64,000 nucleotides of DNA from Streptomyces sp. NBC_00461 (GTDB lineage: Bacteria; Actinomycetota; Actinomycetes; Streptomycetales; Streptomycetaceae), in contig NZ_CP107902.1 in NCBI RefSeq assembly GCF_036013935.1, positions 4,745,001-4,809,000 of the forward strand. The letters run 5' to 3'. Below are positions 43,515 to 51,288 of the stretch, in pieces; the first letter of the stretch is position 1; each line of letters opens with the position of its first letter. The translations under genes and the position numbers were made by a program. The notes under the pieces are model-generated. The model saw only the letters and a program-made list of their open reading frames with translations. It had not been told where the DNA came from and made no database searches.

Positions 43515-43818
43515 GAGGCGCACGGGCGCACACTCCAGAACACCGCAGTTCGCAAACAGGATCGACGTGTAACCGGCACGAGCGAATCGCTCACCAGGGA
43601 TGTTCCCGACAGTTCTGCGCTGAAAAAGCCTCAGACCCCCTCTTTCCAGGGCCTATTCACCCCCCGCATGTCGACATGTCACTACAGCGTGTTGCCGACA
43701 TGTGACATTCTTCCGGCAGCGCGTTTGCCGTGGCTTCGGCTCCGGTATTCAGGTGAAGGCTGAACTCCTCACCAGGGGAGGCTCGGCCACGACCGTCCCG
43801 CGACCCAGAGGGGGTGGC
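43515..43818 (+). promoter_or_regulatory. sigN promoter region with repeated CGACATGT motif
   Basis: No gene lies between the two sigma genes. The motif CGACATGTCA (43672-43681) recurs as CGACATGTGA (43696-43705), 24 bp apart, each centred on the palindrome ACATGT, and CATGTCGACATG is also palindromic. Spacing of about two helical turns fits two dimers on one DNA face. This is a candidate operator for the downstream sigma gene. The segment after 43710 (TTCCGGCAGCGCG) leads into a transcribed leader. Confidence 0.55.
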
Positions 43819-44709
43819 ATGTCCGCAGAACAGGGCAGCTCGAAGGTGCTCACGCTCACGAAGAGCGATTCAGCGCCCGCCGACGCCGTGCTTGACCAAG
43901 CTCCAGTGCTGGAGGCTCGCGAAGCCCCGGCCCTCCCGAGCACGGAAGGCATCGACACCCGCACCCTGTCCCGCTCCCTGTTCCTGCGGCTCGCCGCACT
44001 CGACGAGAACAGCCCCGAGCGCGCCTACGTCCGGGACACCCTCATCGAACTCAACCTCCCGCTCGTGCGGTACGCGGCAGCTCGCTTCCGCTCCCGCAAC
44101 GAGCCGATGGAGGACATCGTCCAGGTCGGCACGATCGGCCTGATCAAGGCGATCGACCGCTTCGACTGCGAGCGGGGCGTGGAGTTCCCGACGTTCGCGA
44201 TGCCGACGGTCGTCGGCGAGATCAAGCGTTTCTTCCGCGACACCTCGTGGTCGGTGCGCGTCCCGCGCCGGCTCCAGGAGCTGCGCCTGGCCCTCACCAA
44301 GGCCAGCGACGAGCTGTCGCAGAAGCTCGACCGTTCCCCGACCGTCCCCGAACTCGCCGCCGTTCTCGGCGTCTCCGAGGAGGACGTGGTCGACGGCCTC
44401 GCGGTCGGCAACGCGTACACGGCCTCCTCCCTCGACTCCCCGGCCCCCGAGGACGACGGCGGCGAGGGCTCCCTCGCGGACCGCCTCGGCTACGAGGACA
44501 CCGCGCTGGAGGGCGTCGAGTACCGCGAGTCCCTCAAGCCCCTGCTGGCCAAACTCCCGCCCCGCGAGCGGCAGATCATCATGCTCCGCTTCTTCGCCAA
44601 CATGACCCAGTCGCAGATCGGCGAGGAGGTCGGCATCTCGCAGATGCACGTCTCCCGCCTGCTGACCCGCACACTGGCGACGCTGCGCGAGGGACTCATC
44701 TCCGACTGA
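43819..44709 (+). CDS. sigN: Sigma factor SigN (SigB/F/G type)
   Basis: A 296-residue sigma factor with the same region 2 core as SigF ([60 protein letters not shown]), region 3 and region 4 ([42 protein letters not shown]). ATG at 43819 follows GAGGGGGTGGC. In S. coelicolor the gene beside sigF is sigN, which acts in part of the aerial hypha during sporulation; identity here rests on that position and the sequence. No anti-sigma gene is adjacent. Separated from sigF by 304 bases and its own promoter region. Confidence 0.88.
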   Translation: MSAEQGSSKVLTLTKSDSAPADAVLDQAPVLEAREAPALPSTEGIDTRTLSRSLFLRLAALDENSPERAYVRDTLIELNLPLVRYAAARFRSRNEPMEDIVQVGTIGLIKAIDRFDCERGVEFPTFAMPTVVGEIKRFFRDTSWSVRVPRRLQELRLALTKASDELSQKLDRSPTVPELAAVLGVSEEDVVDGLAVGNAYTASSLDSPAPEDDGGEGSLADRLGYEDTALEGVEYRESLKPLLAKLPPRERQIIMLRFFANMTQSQIGEEVGISQMHVSRLLTRTLATLREGLISD

Positions 44710-44763
44710 GCGAAGCTCCGCCCAGGGGTTCCTATTTGACGGAGCGTCAGCCACCATGGCGCG

Positions 44764-45558
44764 ATGCTTCGTGGAACTCCTCGGCCGACATGGACACATG
44801 GCCGTCGAGGCGCCCTGATCGGCGCGTCGGCGGCCGTCGTCTGCCTGGGCACCGCGCTCGCCGCGTGCGGTGGCGGTGGCCCGGGCGGCGGATATGTGGC
44901 GGTGGGCGCGGCGGGCGGTACACCCCAGGCTTCCGGTACGGCGGTGAAGCCGACGGGGAGGGTGACGCTGGTGCCGCTCGACGGGGACCGGAAGGAGGGG
45001 AGCGGGGGCGCCGGCTCGGGCGACTCCACGGCGGGGAGCGGCGGTACGGGGAGCGGCGGTACGGGGAGCGGCGGTACGGAGAGCGGCGGTACGGAGAGCG
45101 GCCGGGAGGACCCGGCCGACGCGGGTGGCAGCCCGGGCACCTCGACCGCGGCCCCGGTCCCTACGGCCGACGACGCCACGTCCCGTCGTACGGCCTCGGG
45201 TTCACCGTCCGCGACCCCGGCACCGAGCCCGAGCCCTGCGGCCCCTGCCGGCCCCGCGGACCTGAGCTGGGGCGAACCGGTGCGCAAGGCCACGGACCAG
45301 CGGTGGTGCGAGGACGTGAGCCTCGCCTTCACCAACTCCGGGGGGACCGCGGTCCGTTCCGGCAGGGTGACCTTCGGGACGCACGTCATCGGCGCGCTCG
45401 GCATCGACTGGGCGACGGTCGAGTCGGCCGTGAAGCTTCCGGCGCCGATCGGTGCCGGGGCGCGGAAGAAGAAGACCTGGACGGTGTGCGTCGACGCGTG
45501 GCGCGTGCCGCTCGGCATGCGCATCGAGACGCGGGACGTCGCCGTCCAGTGGAAGTAG
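44764..45558 (+). CDS. Lipoprotein with Gly/Ser/Thr repeats and C-terminal beta domain
   Basis: A 264-residue exported protein. N-terminal signal RRGALIGASAAVVCLGTALAAC ends in a lipobox (ALAAC), so Cys34 should carry the lipid. Residues about 75-125 are GSGGT/ESGGT repeats and Pro/Ser-rich linker. The C-terminal 110 residues (WGEPVRKATDQRWCEDVSLAFTNSGGTAVRSGRVTFGTHVIG) look like a small immunoglobulin-like or CBM-like beta sandwich found in Streptomyces lipoproteins. Function unknown. It follows sigN by 54 bases on the same strand and may be part of the same developmental neighbourhood. Confidence 0.85.
   Translation: MLRGTPRPTWTHGRRGALIGASAAVVCLGTALAACGGGGPGGGYVAVGAAGGTPQASGTAVKPTGRVTLVPLDGDRKEGSGGAGSGDSTAGSGGTGSGGTGSGGTESGGTESGREDPADAGGSPGTSTAAPVPTADDATSRRTASGSPSATPAPSPSPAAPAGPADLSWGEPVRKATDQRWCEDVSLAFTNSGGTAVRSGRVTFGTHVIGALGIDWATVESAVKLPAPIGAGARKKKTWTVCVDAWRVPLGMRIETRDVAVQWK
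45033..45100 (+). repeat. 15-bp tandem repeats inside the lipoprotein gene
   Basis: About four and a half copies of GGGGAGCGGCGGTAC / GGAGAGCGGCGGTAC encode GSGGT and ESGGT units. Such in-frame minisatellites vary in copy number between strains. Confidence 0.9.
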
Positions 45559-45568
45559 GGGTTCGCCG

Positions 45569-45769
45569 TTACATCAATGCGAGCCAGGCGACGGCCGCCA
45601 CGACCGCGACGGCGACGGCGATGCCGACGATCAGGCCGATACGCGGGCCCGCCGGGGCGGGCGCCTGCTGCTGACGGCGACCCTGCGGGCCCTCGTCGAC
45701 GAACGCACGGAACATCTGGGTGTTGCCTGCGGGGTCGTGGTTGCCCTCGGGGCCCTGGGGATTAGCCAT
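45569..45769 (-). CDS. Small C-tail-anchored membrane protein
   Basis: A 66-residue protein: MANPQGPEGNHDPAGNTQMF, then RAFVDEGPQGRRQQQAPAPAG and a single hydrophobic C-terminal segment RIGLIVGIAVAVAVVAAVAWLALM. This is a tail-anchor topology (soluble N-terminus in the cytosol). Converges with the lipoprotein gene 10 bases away and is divergent from the MarR gene. No known family. Confidence 0.8.
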   Translation of the reverse strand: MANPQGPEGNHDPAGNTQMFRAFVDEGPQGRRQQQAPAPAGPRIGLIVGIAVAVAVVAAVAWLALM

Positions 45770-45916
45770 AGCCCGAGACCCTAGCGAATCAGTGGTTGTG
45801 GCCCAAGTGGGGGGCAGCTCACGGTGGCAGGGCGGCAGCAGCGGCCCTCACCTGCGTATTTACGTTTGCAATACTTGCCTTTGCCAAGTTTTTATCCCGC
45901 ATCCGACCCATTTTGT

Positions 45917-45959
45917 TTGCCTGCAGCAACCAACAACTTCTATGGTTGCCCCAAGCAAC
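45917..45959 (+). promoter_or_regulatory. Putative MarR operator pair
   Basis: TTGC-CTGCA-GCAA (45917-45929) and GTTGC-CCCAA-GCAAC (45945-45959) are two inverted repeats of the same half site, 28 bp apart, directly before the MarR start; a TTGCCTTTGCCAA half-palindrome lies about 35 bp further up. This spacing and position suit autorepression by the adjacent MarR-type regulator. Confidence 0.65.
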
Positions 45960-45975
45960 GAATGCGGGAGGTGTC

Positions 45976-46476
45976 ATGGCCGAGCGGGCGCAGTACGAAG
46001 AGCTGGTACGTCAGTTCAGCGCCTTCGGTGCCGTGAAACGGGAGCTGGGACGGATCCTGCCGTCCGACTGCCCGAGCGGCAGCGCTGCCGTGCTGACGCT
46101 GCTGGGCCGCCACGGTGACATGCGCATGAGCAGGCTCGCGGAGCTGCTCGCGGTGGACATGTCGGTCACCAGCCGCCATGTCGCGCACCTCGCCGAGCGC
46201 GGCTGGATCGACCGCTCCCCCGACCCGGCGGACAAGCGGTCCCGGATCCTGCACCTCACACCCACGGGCCTGGCCCGCCTTGAGGCGCTGTCCGAGCGGA
46301 CCACGCAGCTGCTCGCCGACCGGCTGAGCGACTGGAGCGACGACGAGGTCTCCCAGCTCACCCGGCTCATGGCCCGCCTGCGCGCCAGCTTCGACGACAG
46401 CCGCGCCCTGCCGCCCCGGCTCCCGCCGCCCGCACTCGAACTCGAACCGACCACCCGTACACCCGCAAGCACTTAA
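45976..46476 (+). CDS. MarR-family transcriptional regulator
   Basis: A 166-residue dimeric winged-helix repressor: AAVLTLLGRHGDMRMSRLAE, LAVDMSVTSRHVAHLAERGWIDRSPDPADKRSRILHLTPTGL is the complete HTH and wing (with the DxR motif in DKRS). GGGAGG lies four bases before the ATG. It is 13 bases upstream of the MFS exporter gene, so one operon. Probably released by a toxic or signalling small molecule that the exporter removes. A Pro-rich tail follows the last helix. Confidence 0.93.
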   Translation: MAERAQYEELVRQFSAFGAVKRELGRILPSDCPSGSAAVLTLLGRHGDMRMSRLAELLAVDMSVTSRHVAHLAERGWIDRSPDPADKRSRILHLTPTGLARLEALSERTTQLLADRLSDWSDDEVSQLTRLMARLRASFDDSRALPPRLPPPALELEPTTRTPAST

Positions 46477-46489
46477 GAGAAGGAAGCCC

Positions 46490-49027
46490 ATGGCAACGAC
46501 CACACCAGCCGGTGTGCGGGCTCATGCCAAGCACGGGGGAGGCTCCGCCGAGTACGCCCCGATGACGCACCGGCAGATCATGGAGGCCATCTCCGGTCTG
46601 CTGCTCGGCATGTTCGTGGCGATCCTGTCCTCCACGATCGTCACCAACGCCCTGCCGCACATCATCAGCGACCTCGGCGGCGGCCAGTCCGCCTACACCT
46701 GGGTCGTCACCGCCTCTCTGCTGGCGATGACCGCGACGACCCCCCTGTGGGGCAAGCTCGCCGACCTGTACAGCAAGAAGGCGCTCGTCCAGATAGCCCT
46801 GGTCATCTACGTCCTGGGGTCCGCCGCCGCCGGTCTGTCGCAGAACTCCGGCATGCTGATCGCCTGCCGTGTCATCCAGGGTGTCGGCGTCGGCGGTCTG
46901 TCCGCCCTCGCCCAGATCGTCATGGCGGCGATGATCTCCCCGCGTGAGCGCGGCCGTTACTCCGGCTACCTCGGCGCGACCTTCGCCGTCGCCACCGTCG
47001 GCGGCCCGCTGCTCGGCGGTGTCATCACCGACACCTCGTGGCTCGGCTGGCGCTGGTGCTTCTACGTCGGCGTCCCCTTCGCCGTCCTCGCGCTGATCGT
47101 GCTGCAGAAGACCCTGCACCTGCCCGTCGTGAAGCGGGACGTGAAGGTCGACTGGGCAGGCGCGTTCTTCGTCGCCGCCGCCGTCTCGCTGCTGCTGGTC
47201 TGGGTCACCTTCGCCGGTGACAAGTACGACTGGGTGTCCTGGCAGACGTACGCCATGGTCGGCGGCTCGATCCTGCTCGGGCTGGTCTTCGTGCTCGTGG
47301 AGTCCAAGGCACGCGAGCCGATCATCCCGCTGCGGCTGTTCCGCAACCGCACCATCACGCTGGCCTCGCTGGCCTCGCTGTTCGTCGGTGTCGCGATGTT
47401 CACCGGCACGGTCTTCTTCAGCCAGTACTTCCAGCTGGCCCGCGACAACTCCCCGACGATGTCGGGTGTGATGACCATCCCGATGATCGGCGGACTGTTC
47501 GTCTCCTCCACCGTCTCCGGGCAGTTCATCACCCGCACCGGCCGCTGGAAGGCATGGCTGGTCGGTGGCGGCGTGCTGGTGACGGCCGGCCTGGGCCTGC
47601 TCGGCACCATCCGGTACGACACGGACTACTGGAAGATGGCCATCTTCATGGCCCTGCTGGGTCTCGGCATCGGCATGATGATGCAGAACCTGGTGCTGTG
47701 CACGCAGAACCAGGTCGACCCGAGCGACCTCGGCTCGGCCAGCTCCACGGTCACCTTCTTCCGCTCCCTCGGCGGTGCGGTCGGCGTCTCCGCGCTCGGC
47801 GCGGTGATGGCCCACCGGATCACGCACTACGTCACGGACGGCATCGCCGCCCTCGACCCCAAGTACCAGGCAGCGCTGGCCGGTTCCGGCTCCTCCACCG
47901 ACAGCATCCCGGACCTGGGCAAGCTCCCGGCGCCGATCCGCACCCTCATGGAGAGCGCCTACGGTCACGGCATCGCCGACGTCTTCCTGATCGCCGGCTG
48001 CCTCGCGGCCGTCGCGTTGCTGGTCACCCTGTTCATCAAGGAGGTTCCGCTGAAGACGAAGGGCGCCCTGGCGCAGGCCGCTGCCGCGGACCAGCCGCAG
48101 ACCGAGCCGCAGACCGCTTCGGCCACCGCCGGGACGCCGGCTCCGGCTGCCGCCGCCGAGCACGTCCCGAGCTGGGCGGTGTCCGACACCGAGACCGCCG
48201 CCGACGGCACCCAGCGGCTCGCCGCCGTGGCCACCATCGCCCGGCCCGAGGAGTCGGCCGGTGCCGGCGGTACCCCGGTGCGCGGCTTCGTGCGCGGCGC
48301 CGAGAGCGCGCCCGTGCCGCAGGCCGCCGTCACGCTGATCTCGTTGGCGGGACGGCAGTTGGGCCGGTCGGTCGCCCAGGCCGACGGCTCCTACGCCGTG
48401 GACGCGCCGGGCACGGGTTCGTACGTCCTGATCGCCTCCGCCGACGGGTTCCAGCCGCAGGCGTCCACGGTCGTGGTGAACGGTGAGCCGGTGTCGTACG
48501 ACATCCTGCTCAGCGGCACCAGCGGGCTGAGCGGTGTGGTGCGGTCCGCCGAGACCACCCTGCCCGTCAAGGACGCGATGGTCGTCGTGACCGATGTGCG
48601 CGGGGACCTGCTGGCCACGGCCGTCACCGGTGAGCAGGGCGAGTTCTCCCTCGCCGAGCTGGTGCCGGGTGCCGTGACCGTCGCGGTGAACGCCGCCGGG
48701 TACCGGCCGCGGGCCCTGCCCGTCGAGGTGGGTGGCACCGGCGTCACCCGAGTCGAGGTCGACCTCGACTCGGGCGCCCAGCTCCAGGGCGTCGTACGCG
48801 CCCCGCACGGTCCCCTCGCGGACGCCCGCGTGACGCTGGTGGACGCGGCGGGCAACGTGGTCGGCACGGCCAGGACCGGCACGGACGGGGCGTACGCCTT
48901 CACCGACCTCAACGGCGGTGAGTACACGGTCATCGCGACGGGCTATCCGCCGGTCGCGACGGCACTGACGGTGAACGGCCGCGGAGTCGACGACCACGAC
49001 ATCGAACTCGCCCACCCCGGCGAGTAG
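46490..49027 (+). CDS. MFS (DHA2/EmrB) exporter with three carboxypeptidase-regulatory-like repeats
   Basis: An 845-residue protein of two parts. Residues about 25-515 form a 14-helix DHA2 drug:proton antiporter (ALPHIISDLGGGQSAYTWVVTASLL, RVIQGVGVGGLSALAQIV, RGRYSGYLGATFAVATVGGPLLGG). From about 580 to the end run three beta-sandwich CarboxypepD_reg-like domains, each beginning VRGFVRG / LSGVVRS / LQGVVRA and ending with SYxVxAxxxGYxP-type strands. With 14 helices this tail should lie in the cytosol, which is unusual for such domains. GAAGGA precedes the ATG. Operon with MarR upstream and a YceI protein carrying the same repeat type downstream. Confidence 0.93.
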   Translation: MATTTPAGVRAHAKHGGGSAEYAPMTHRQIMEAISGLLLGMFVAILSSTIVTNALPHIISDLGGGQSAYTWVVTASLLAMTATTPLWGKLADLYSKKALVQIALVIYVLGSAAAGLSQNSGMLIACRVIQGVGVGGLSALAQIVMAAMISPRERGRYSGYLGATFAVATVGGPLLGGVITDTSWLGWRWCFYVGVPFAVLALIVLQKTLHLPVVKRDVKVDWAGAFFVAAAVSLLLVWVTFAGDKYDWVSWQTYAMVGGSILLGLVFVLVESKAREPIIPLRLFRNRTITLASLASLFVGVAMFTGTVFFSQYFQLARDNSPTMSGVMTIPMIGGLFVSSTVSGQFITRTGRWKAWLVGGGVLVTAGLGLLGTIRYDTDYWKMAIFMALLGLGIGMMMQNLVLCTQNQVDPSDLGSASSTVTFFRSLGGAVGVSALGAVMAHRITHYVTDGIAALDPKYQAALAGSGSSTDSIPDLGKLPAPIRTLMESAYGHGIADVFLIAGCLAAVALLVTLFIKEVPLKTKGALAQAAAADQPQTEPQTASATAGTPAPAAAAEHVPSWAVSDTETAADGTQRLAAVATIARPEESAGAGGTPVRGFVRGAESAPVPQAAVTLISLAGRQLGRSVAQADGSYAVDAPGTGSYVLIASADGFQPQASTVVVNGEPVSYDILLSGTSGLSGVVRSAETTLPVKDAMVVVTDVRGDLLATAVTGEQGEFSLAELVPGAVTVAVNAAGYRPRALPVEVGGTGVTRVEVDLDSGAQLQGVVRAPHGPLADARVTLVDAAGNVVGTARTGTDGAYAFTDLNGGEYTVIATGYPPVATALTVNGRGVDDHDIELAHPGE

Positions 49028-49126
49028 TTCACACTCCGGCCCGTGGTGGTACGTGCGCTCTGAGCGGAGGCGCGCCCACCACGGGCCGGTTTCTTTGAGA
49101 CCAGTTGCACTGCAGGGAGAAACGGG

Positions 49127-49948
49127 ATGGGACTGACCGCGAGGATCCGCACCAGGGACGGATGGGCCGTGTCGCACGCGGTCGTCACGGTGACCGACAT
49201 GACCGGCACGCAGGTGCTGCGCGCCGAGGCGGACGCCGAGGGTGCCGTCCGCGACGCCACCGAGCTGGCCCCGGGGCCGTACACCGTCATCGTCACGGCC
49301 GTCGGATACGCGCCCGTCGCCTCCACCGCGCTGGTCACCGCGAGCGGACGGGCCGAGGTCGGGGCGGTGACGCTGGCCCGGCAGGGCTGCGCCGAGCTGC
49401 CGCCGCCCGGGCCATGGACGATCGACCCCGCGCACTCCTCGGTGGGCGCGGTCGCCCAGCACCTGGGGATCTCCAGCGTGCACGGCCGGTTCACGGACTT
49501 CACCGGGCACATCGAGATCGCCCCGGACGAGGTGGAGAAGTCGCGGGTGGAGGCGGTGATCCGGGCGACGTCCATCGACACGGGCAACGGCATGCGCGAC
49601 GGCCATCTGCGCTCGCCGGACTTCCTGGACGTCGAGAGGTACCCGGAGATCACCTACCGCTCGACCGGTCTCACCTCGGCGGGGACGGACCGCTGGACGG
49701 TGCACGGCGAACTGACCCTGCACGGCGTCGTACGGCCGGTGGACCTGGACCTGGCGTATCTGGGGACCGGCGCCGACCCCTGGGGCGGAACGCGGGCGGC
49801 TTTCCGCGCCACCACCGAACTGCGGCGCGAGGACTTCGCCATGAACTACAACCAGGTCGTGCAGGCCGGCATCGCCGCCATCGGTACGACGCTGAAGGTG
49901 GAACTGGACGTCCAGGCGGTGCAGGGCGAGTCACTGCCTCAGGCGTAG
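49127..49948 (+). CDS. YceI-family protein with N-terminal carboxypeptidase-regulatory-like domain
   Basis: A 273-residue protein. Residues 1-85 (GLTARIRTRDGWAVSHAVVTVTDM ... YTVIVTAVGYAPVAS) match the repeats in the upstream exporter. Residues about 95-270 are a YceI lipocalin-like domain: WTIDPAHSSVGAVAQHLGISSVHGRF, SIDTGNGMRDGHLRSPDFLDVERYPEITY and GVVRPVDLDLAYLG. YceI proteins bind long polyisoprenoids. There is no signal peptide, so a cytosolic, isoprenoid-binding partner of the exporter is the simplest reading. The ATG has GGGAGA-like purines upstream; the gene follows the exporter by 99 bases. Confidence 0.92.
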   Translation: MGLTARIRTRDGWAVSHAVVTVTDMTGTQVLRAEADAEGAVRDATELAPGPYTVIVTAVGYAPVASTALVTASGRAEVGAVTLARQGCAELPPPGPWTIDPAHSSVGAVAQHLGISSVHGRFTDFTGHIEIAPDEVEKSRVEAVIRATSIDTGNGMRDGHLRSPDFLDVERYPEITYRSTGLTSAGTDRWTVHGELTLHGVVRPVDLDLAYLGTGADPWGGTRAAFRATTELRREDFAMNYNQVVQAGIAAIGTTLKVELDVQAVQGESLPQA

Positions 49949-49997
49949 GCCCAGCAGGGTCACGTGCGCCGGGCAGCCCTGGCCCTAGGCTTGCGCC

Positions 49998-50468
49998 ATG
50001 GCACCGAACATCGCGACCAACACCCGCGTCTCCCTCGACGAGCTGCTGGACTTCGTACGACCGCGGCACCGCGCGATCCTGCTGACGCGCAGGACCGACG
50101 GGAGCGCTCAGGCCTCGCCGCTGACCTGTGGGGTCGACGATGCGGGGCGGATCGTCGTCTCGACGTACCCCGAGCGCGCGAAGACGCGCAACGCCAAGCG
50201 GGACGAGCGGGTGAGCATCCTCGTGCTCAGCGACGACTGGAACGGGCCGTGGGTGCAGGTCGACGGGACCGCCGAGGTCATCGACTCGCCGGAGTCCGTC
50301 GAGCCGCTCGTGGAGTACTTCCGGAACATCTCCGGTGAACACCCGGACTGGGACGAGTACCGGGAGGCGATGGTCAAGCAGGGCAAGTCGATCATCCGGG
50401 TCACGCCGGAGAAGTGGGGCCCGGTGGCCACCGGCGGGTTCCCGGCACGGCTGGCCCCCCAGCAGTGA
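49998..50468 (+). CDS. PPOX-class F420-dependent oxidoreductase
   Basis: A 156-residue split-beta-barrel flavin/F420 protein: SLDELLDFVRPRHRAILLTRRTDGSAQASPLTC, VSTYPERAKTRNAKRDERVSILVL and WVQVDGTAEVIDSPESVEPLVEYFR. This is the F420-binding group of the pyridoxamine-oxidase-like family (FDOR-B), common in actinobacteria. Substrate unknown; relatives reduce quinones, biliverdin or xenobiotics. Start ATG at 49998 fits the family. It ends directly against the convergent TetR gene (TGA immediately followed by TCA on the plus strand). Confidence 0.9.
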   Translation: MAPNIATNTRVSLDELLDFVRPRHRAILLTRRTDGSAQASPLTCGVDDAGRIVVSTYPERAKTRNAKRDERVSILVLSDDWNGPWVQVDGTAEVIDSPESVEPLVEYFRNISGEHPDWDEYREAMVKQGKSIIRVTPEKWGPVATGGFPARLAPQQ

Positions 50469-51224
50469 TCAACTCCGGGCCACCATCGCCTCGATACCCG
50501 CCACCAGCAGGTCCAGGGCGAAGGTGAAGTCCCGCTCCCGCATCTCCTGCACCGTGTCGCCGCCGCGGGCCTCCATGACGTCGGCGGACGCGTGGATGAC
50601 CGCGGCGGCCTCGGGTGCCCGGGTCACCGCGCTCATCGCGTGCTGGAAGTACTCGTCCTGGCTCATGCCCGCGGCCGCGCACCGGGCGATGAAGTGGCCC
50701 TCGATGGTGCCGTAGCCGTACACGAACTGGAAGACGGCCGAGAGGGCACCCGACAGACCGTGCACGGGCAGGCCCGTGTTGCGGACGACCCGCTGGACGA
50801 CGAGGGAGAAGGCCAGCGAGTTCGGGCCGATGTTGAGGAAGGTGCCGGCCAGCGGCGACAGCCAGGGGTGGCGGACCAGGAGGGTGCGGTACTCGCGGGC
50901 CAGGGCGCGCAGTTGGTCCCGCCAGTCCTCGTCGCCATCCGGATCCGGCAGGGTCAGCTCGCCGAAGGCCGCGTCCAGGGCCAGCTCCAGGAGGTCGTCC
51001 TTGGTGTCGACGTACCAGTAGACGGACATCGCGGTGACGTTCAGCTCGGCGGCCAGCCGGCGCATGGAGAACTTGGCGAGCCCCTCCGCGTCCAGGAGGC
51101 GGACGGTCACCTCGGTGATCCGTTCGCGGTCGAGCCCCGACGGCTGTCCGCCGCGACCACCCCGGCGGACCTTGCCCTCCAGCCACACACTGGTCCGCGC
51201 CGCACGCTCGGCTGCCCTCACCAT
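50469..51224 (-). CDS. TetR-family regulator, TetR_C type
   Basis: A 251-residue repressor. HTH: LDRERITEVTVRLLDAEGLAKFSMRRLAAELNVTAMSVYWYVDTKDDLLELALDAAF, followed by a TetR-like C-terminal domain (REYRTLLVRHPWLSPLAGTFLNIGPNSLAFS). Relatives with this C-terminal domain control efflux pumps. ATG at 51224 is preferred because GAGGAAGG lies 7 bases upstream; a GTG nine codons earlier is also open. The MFS pump gene lies upstream on the same strand, 65 bases away, and a TACACCGTAT palindrome before that pump is the likely operator. Confidence 0.92.
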   Translation of the reverse strand: MVRAAERAARTSVWLEGKVRRGGRGGQPSGLDRERITEVTVRLLDAEGLAKFSMRRLAAELNVTAMSVYWYVDTKDDLLELALDAAFGELTLPDPDGDEDWRDQLRALAREYRTLLVRHPWLSPLAGTFLNIGPNSLAFSLVVQRVVRNTGLPVHGLSGALSAVFQFVYGYGTIEGHFIARCAAAGMSQDEYFQHAMSAVTRAPEAAAVIHASADVMEARGGDTVQEMRERDFTFALDLLVAGIEAMVARS

Positions 51225-51288
51225 TGGCGCACCTTCCTCGACTTCGGTCACTGATCAAGATGCTAGGTGGCAGCTTCCCTGCCATCAG

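Noticed and set aside
44764..45558. GSGGT repeats as a collagen- or silk-like functional domain
   Set aside because: The run is short and sits between a lipobox and a folded domain, so it is most simply a flexible linker.
46367..49723. Minus-strand 1118-codon frame
   Set aside because: Antisense of the MFS exporter and YceI genes; composition is His/Arg/Gly-rich without domains.
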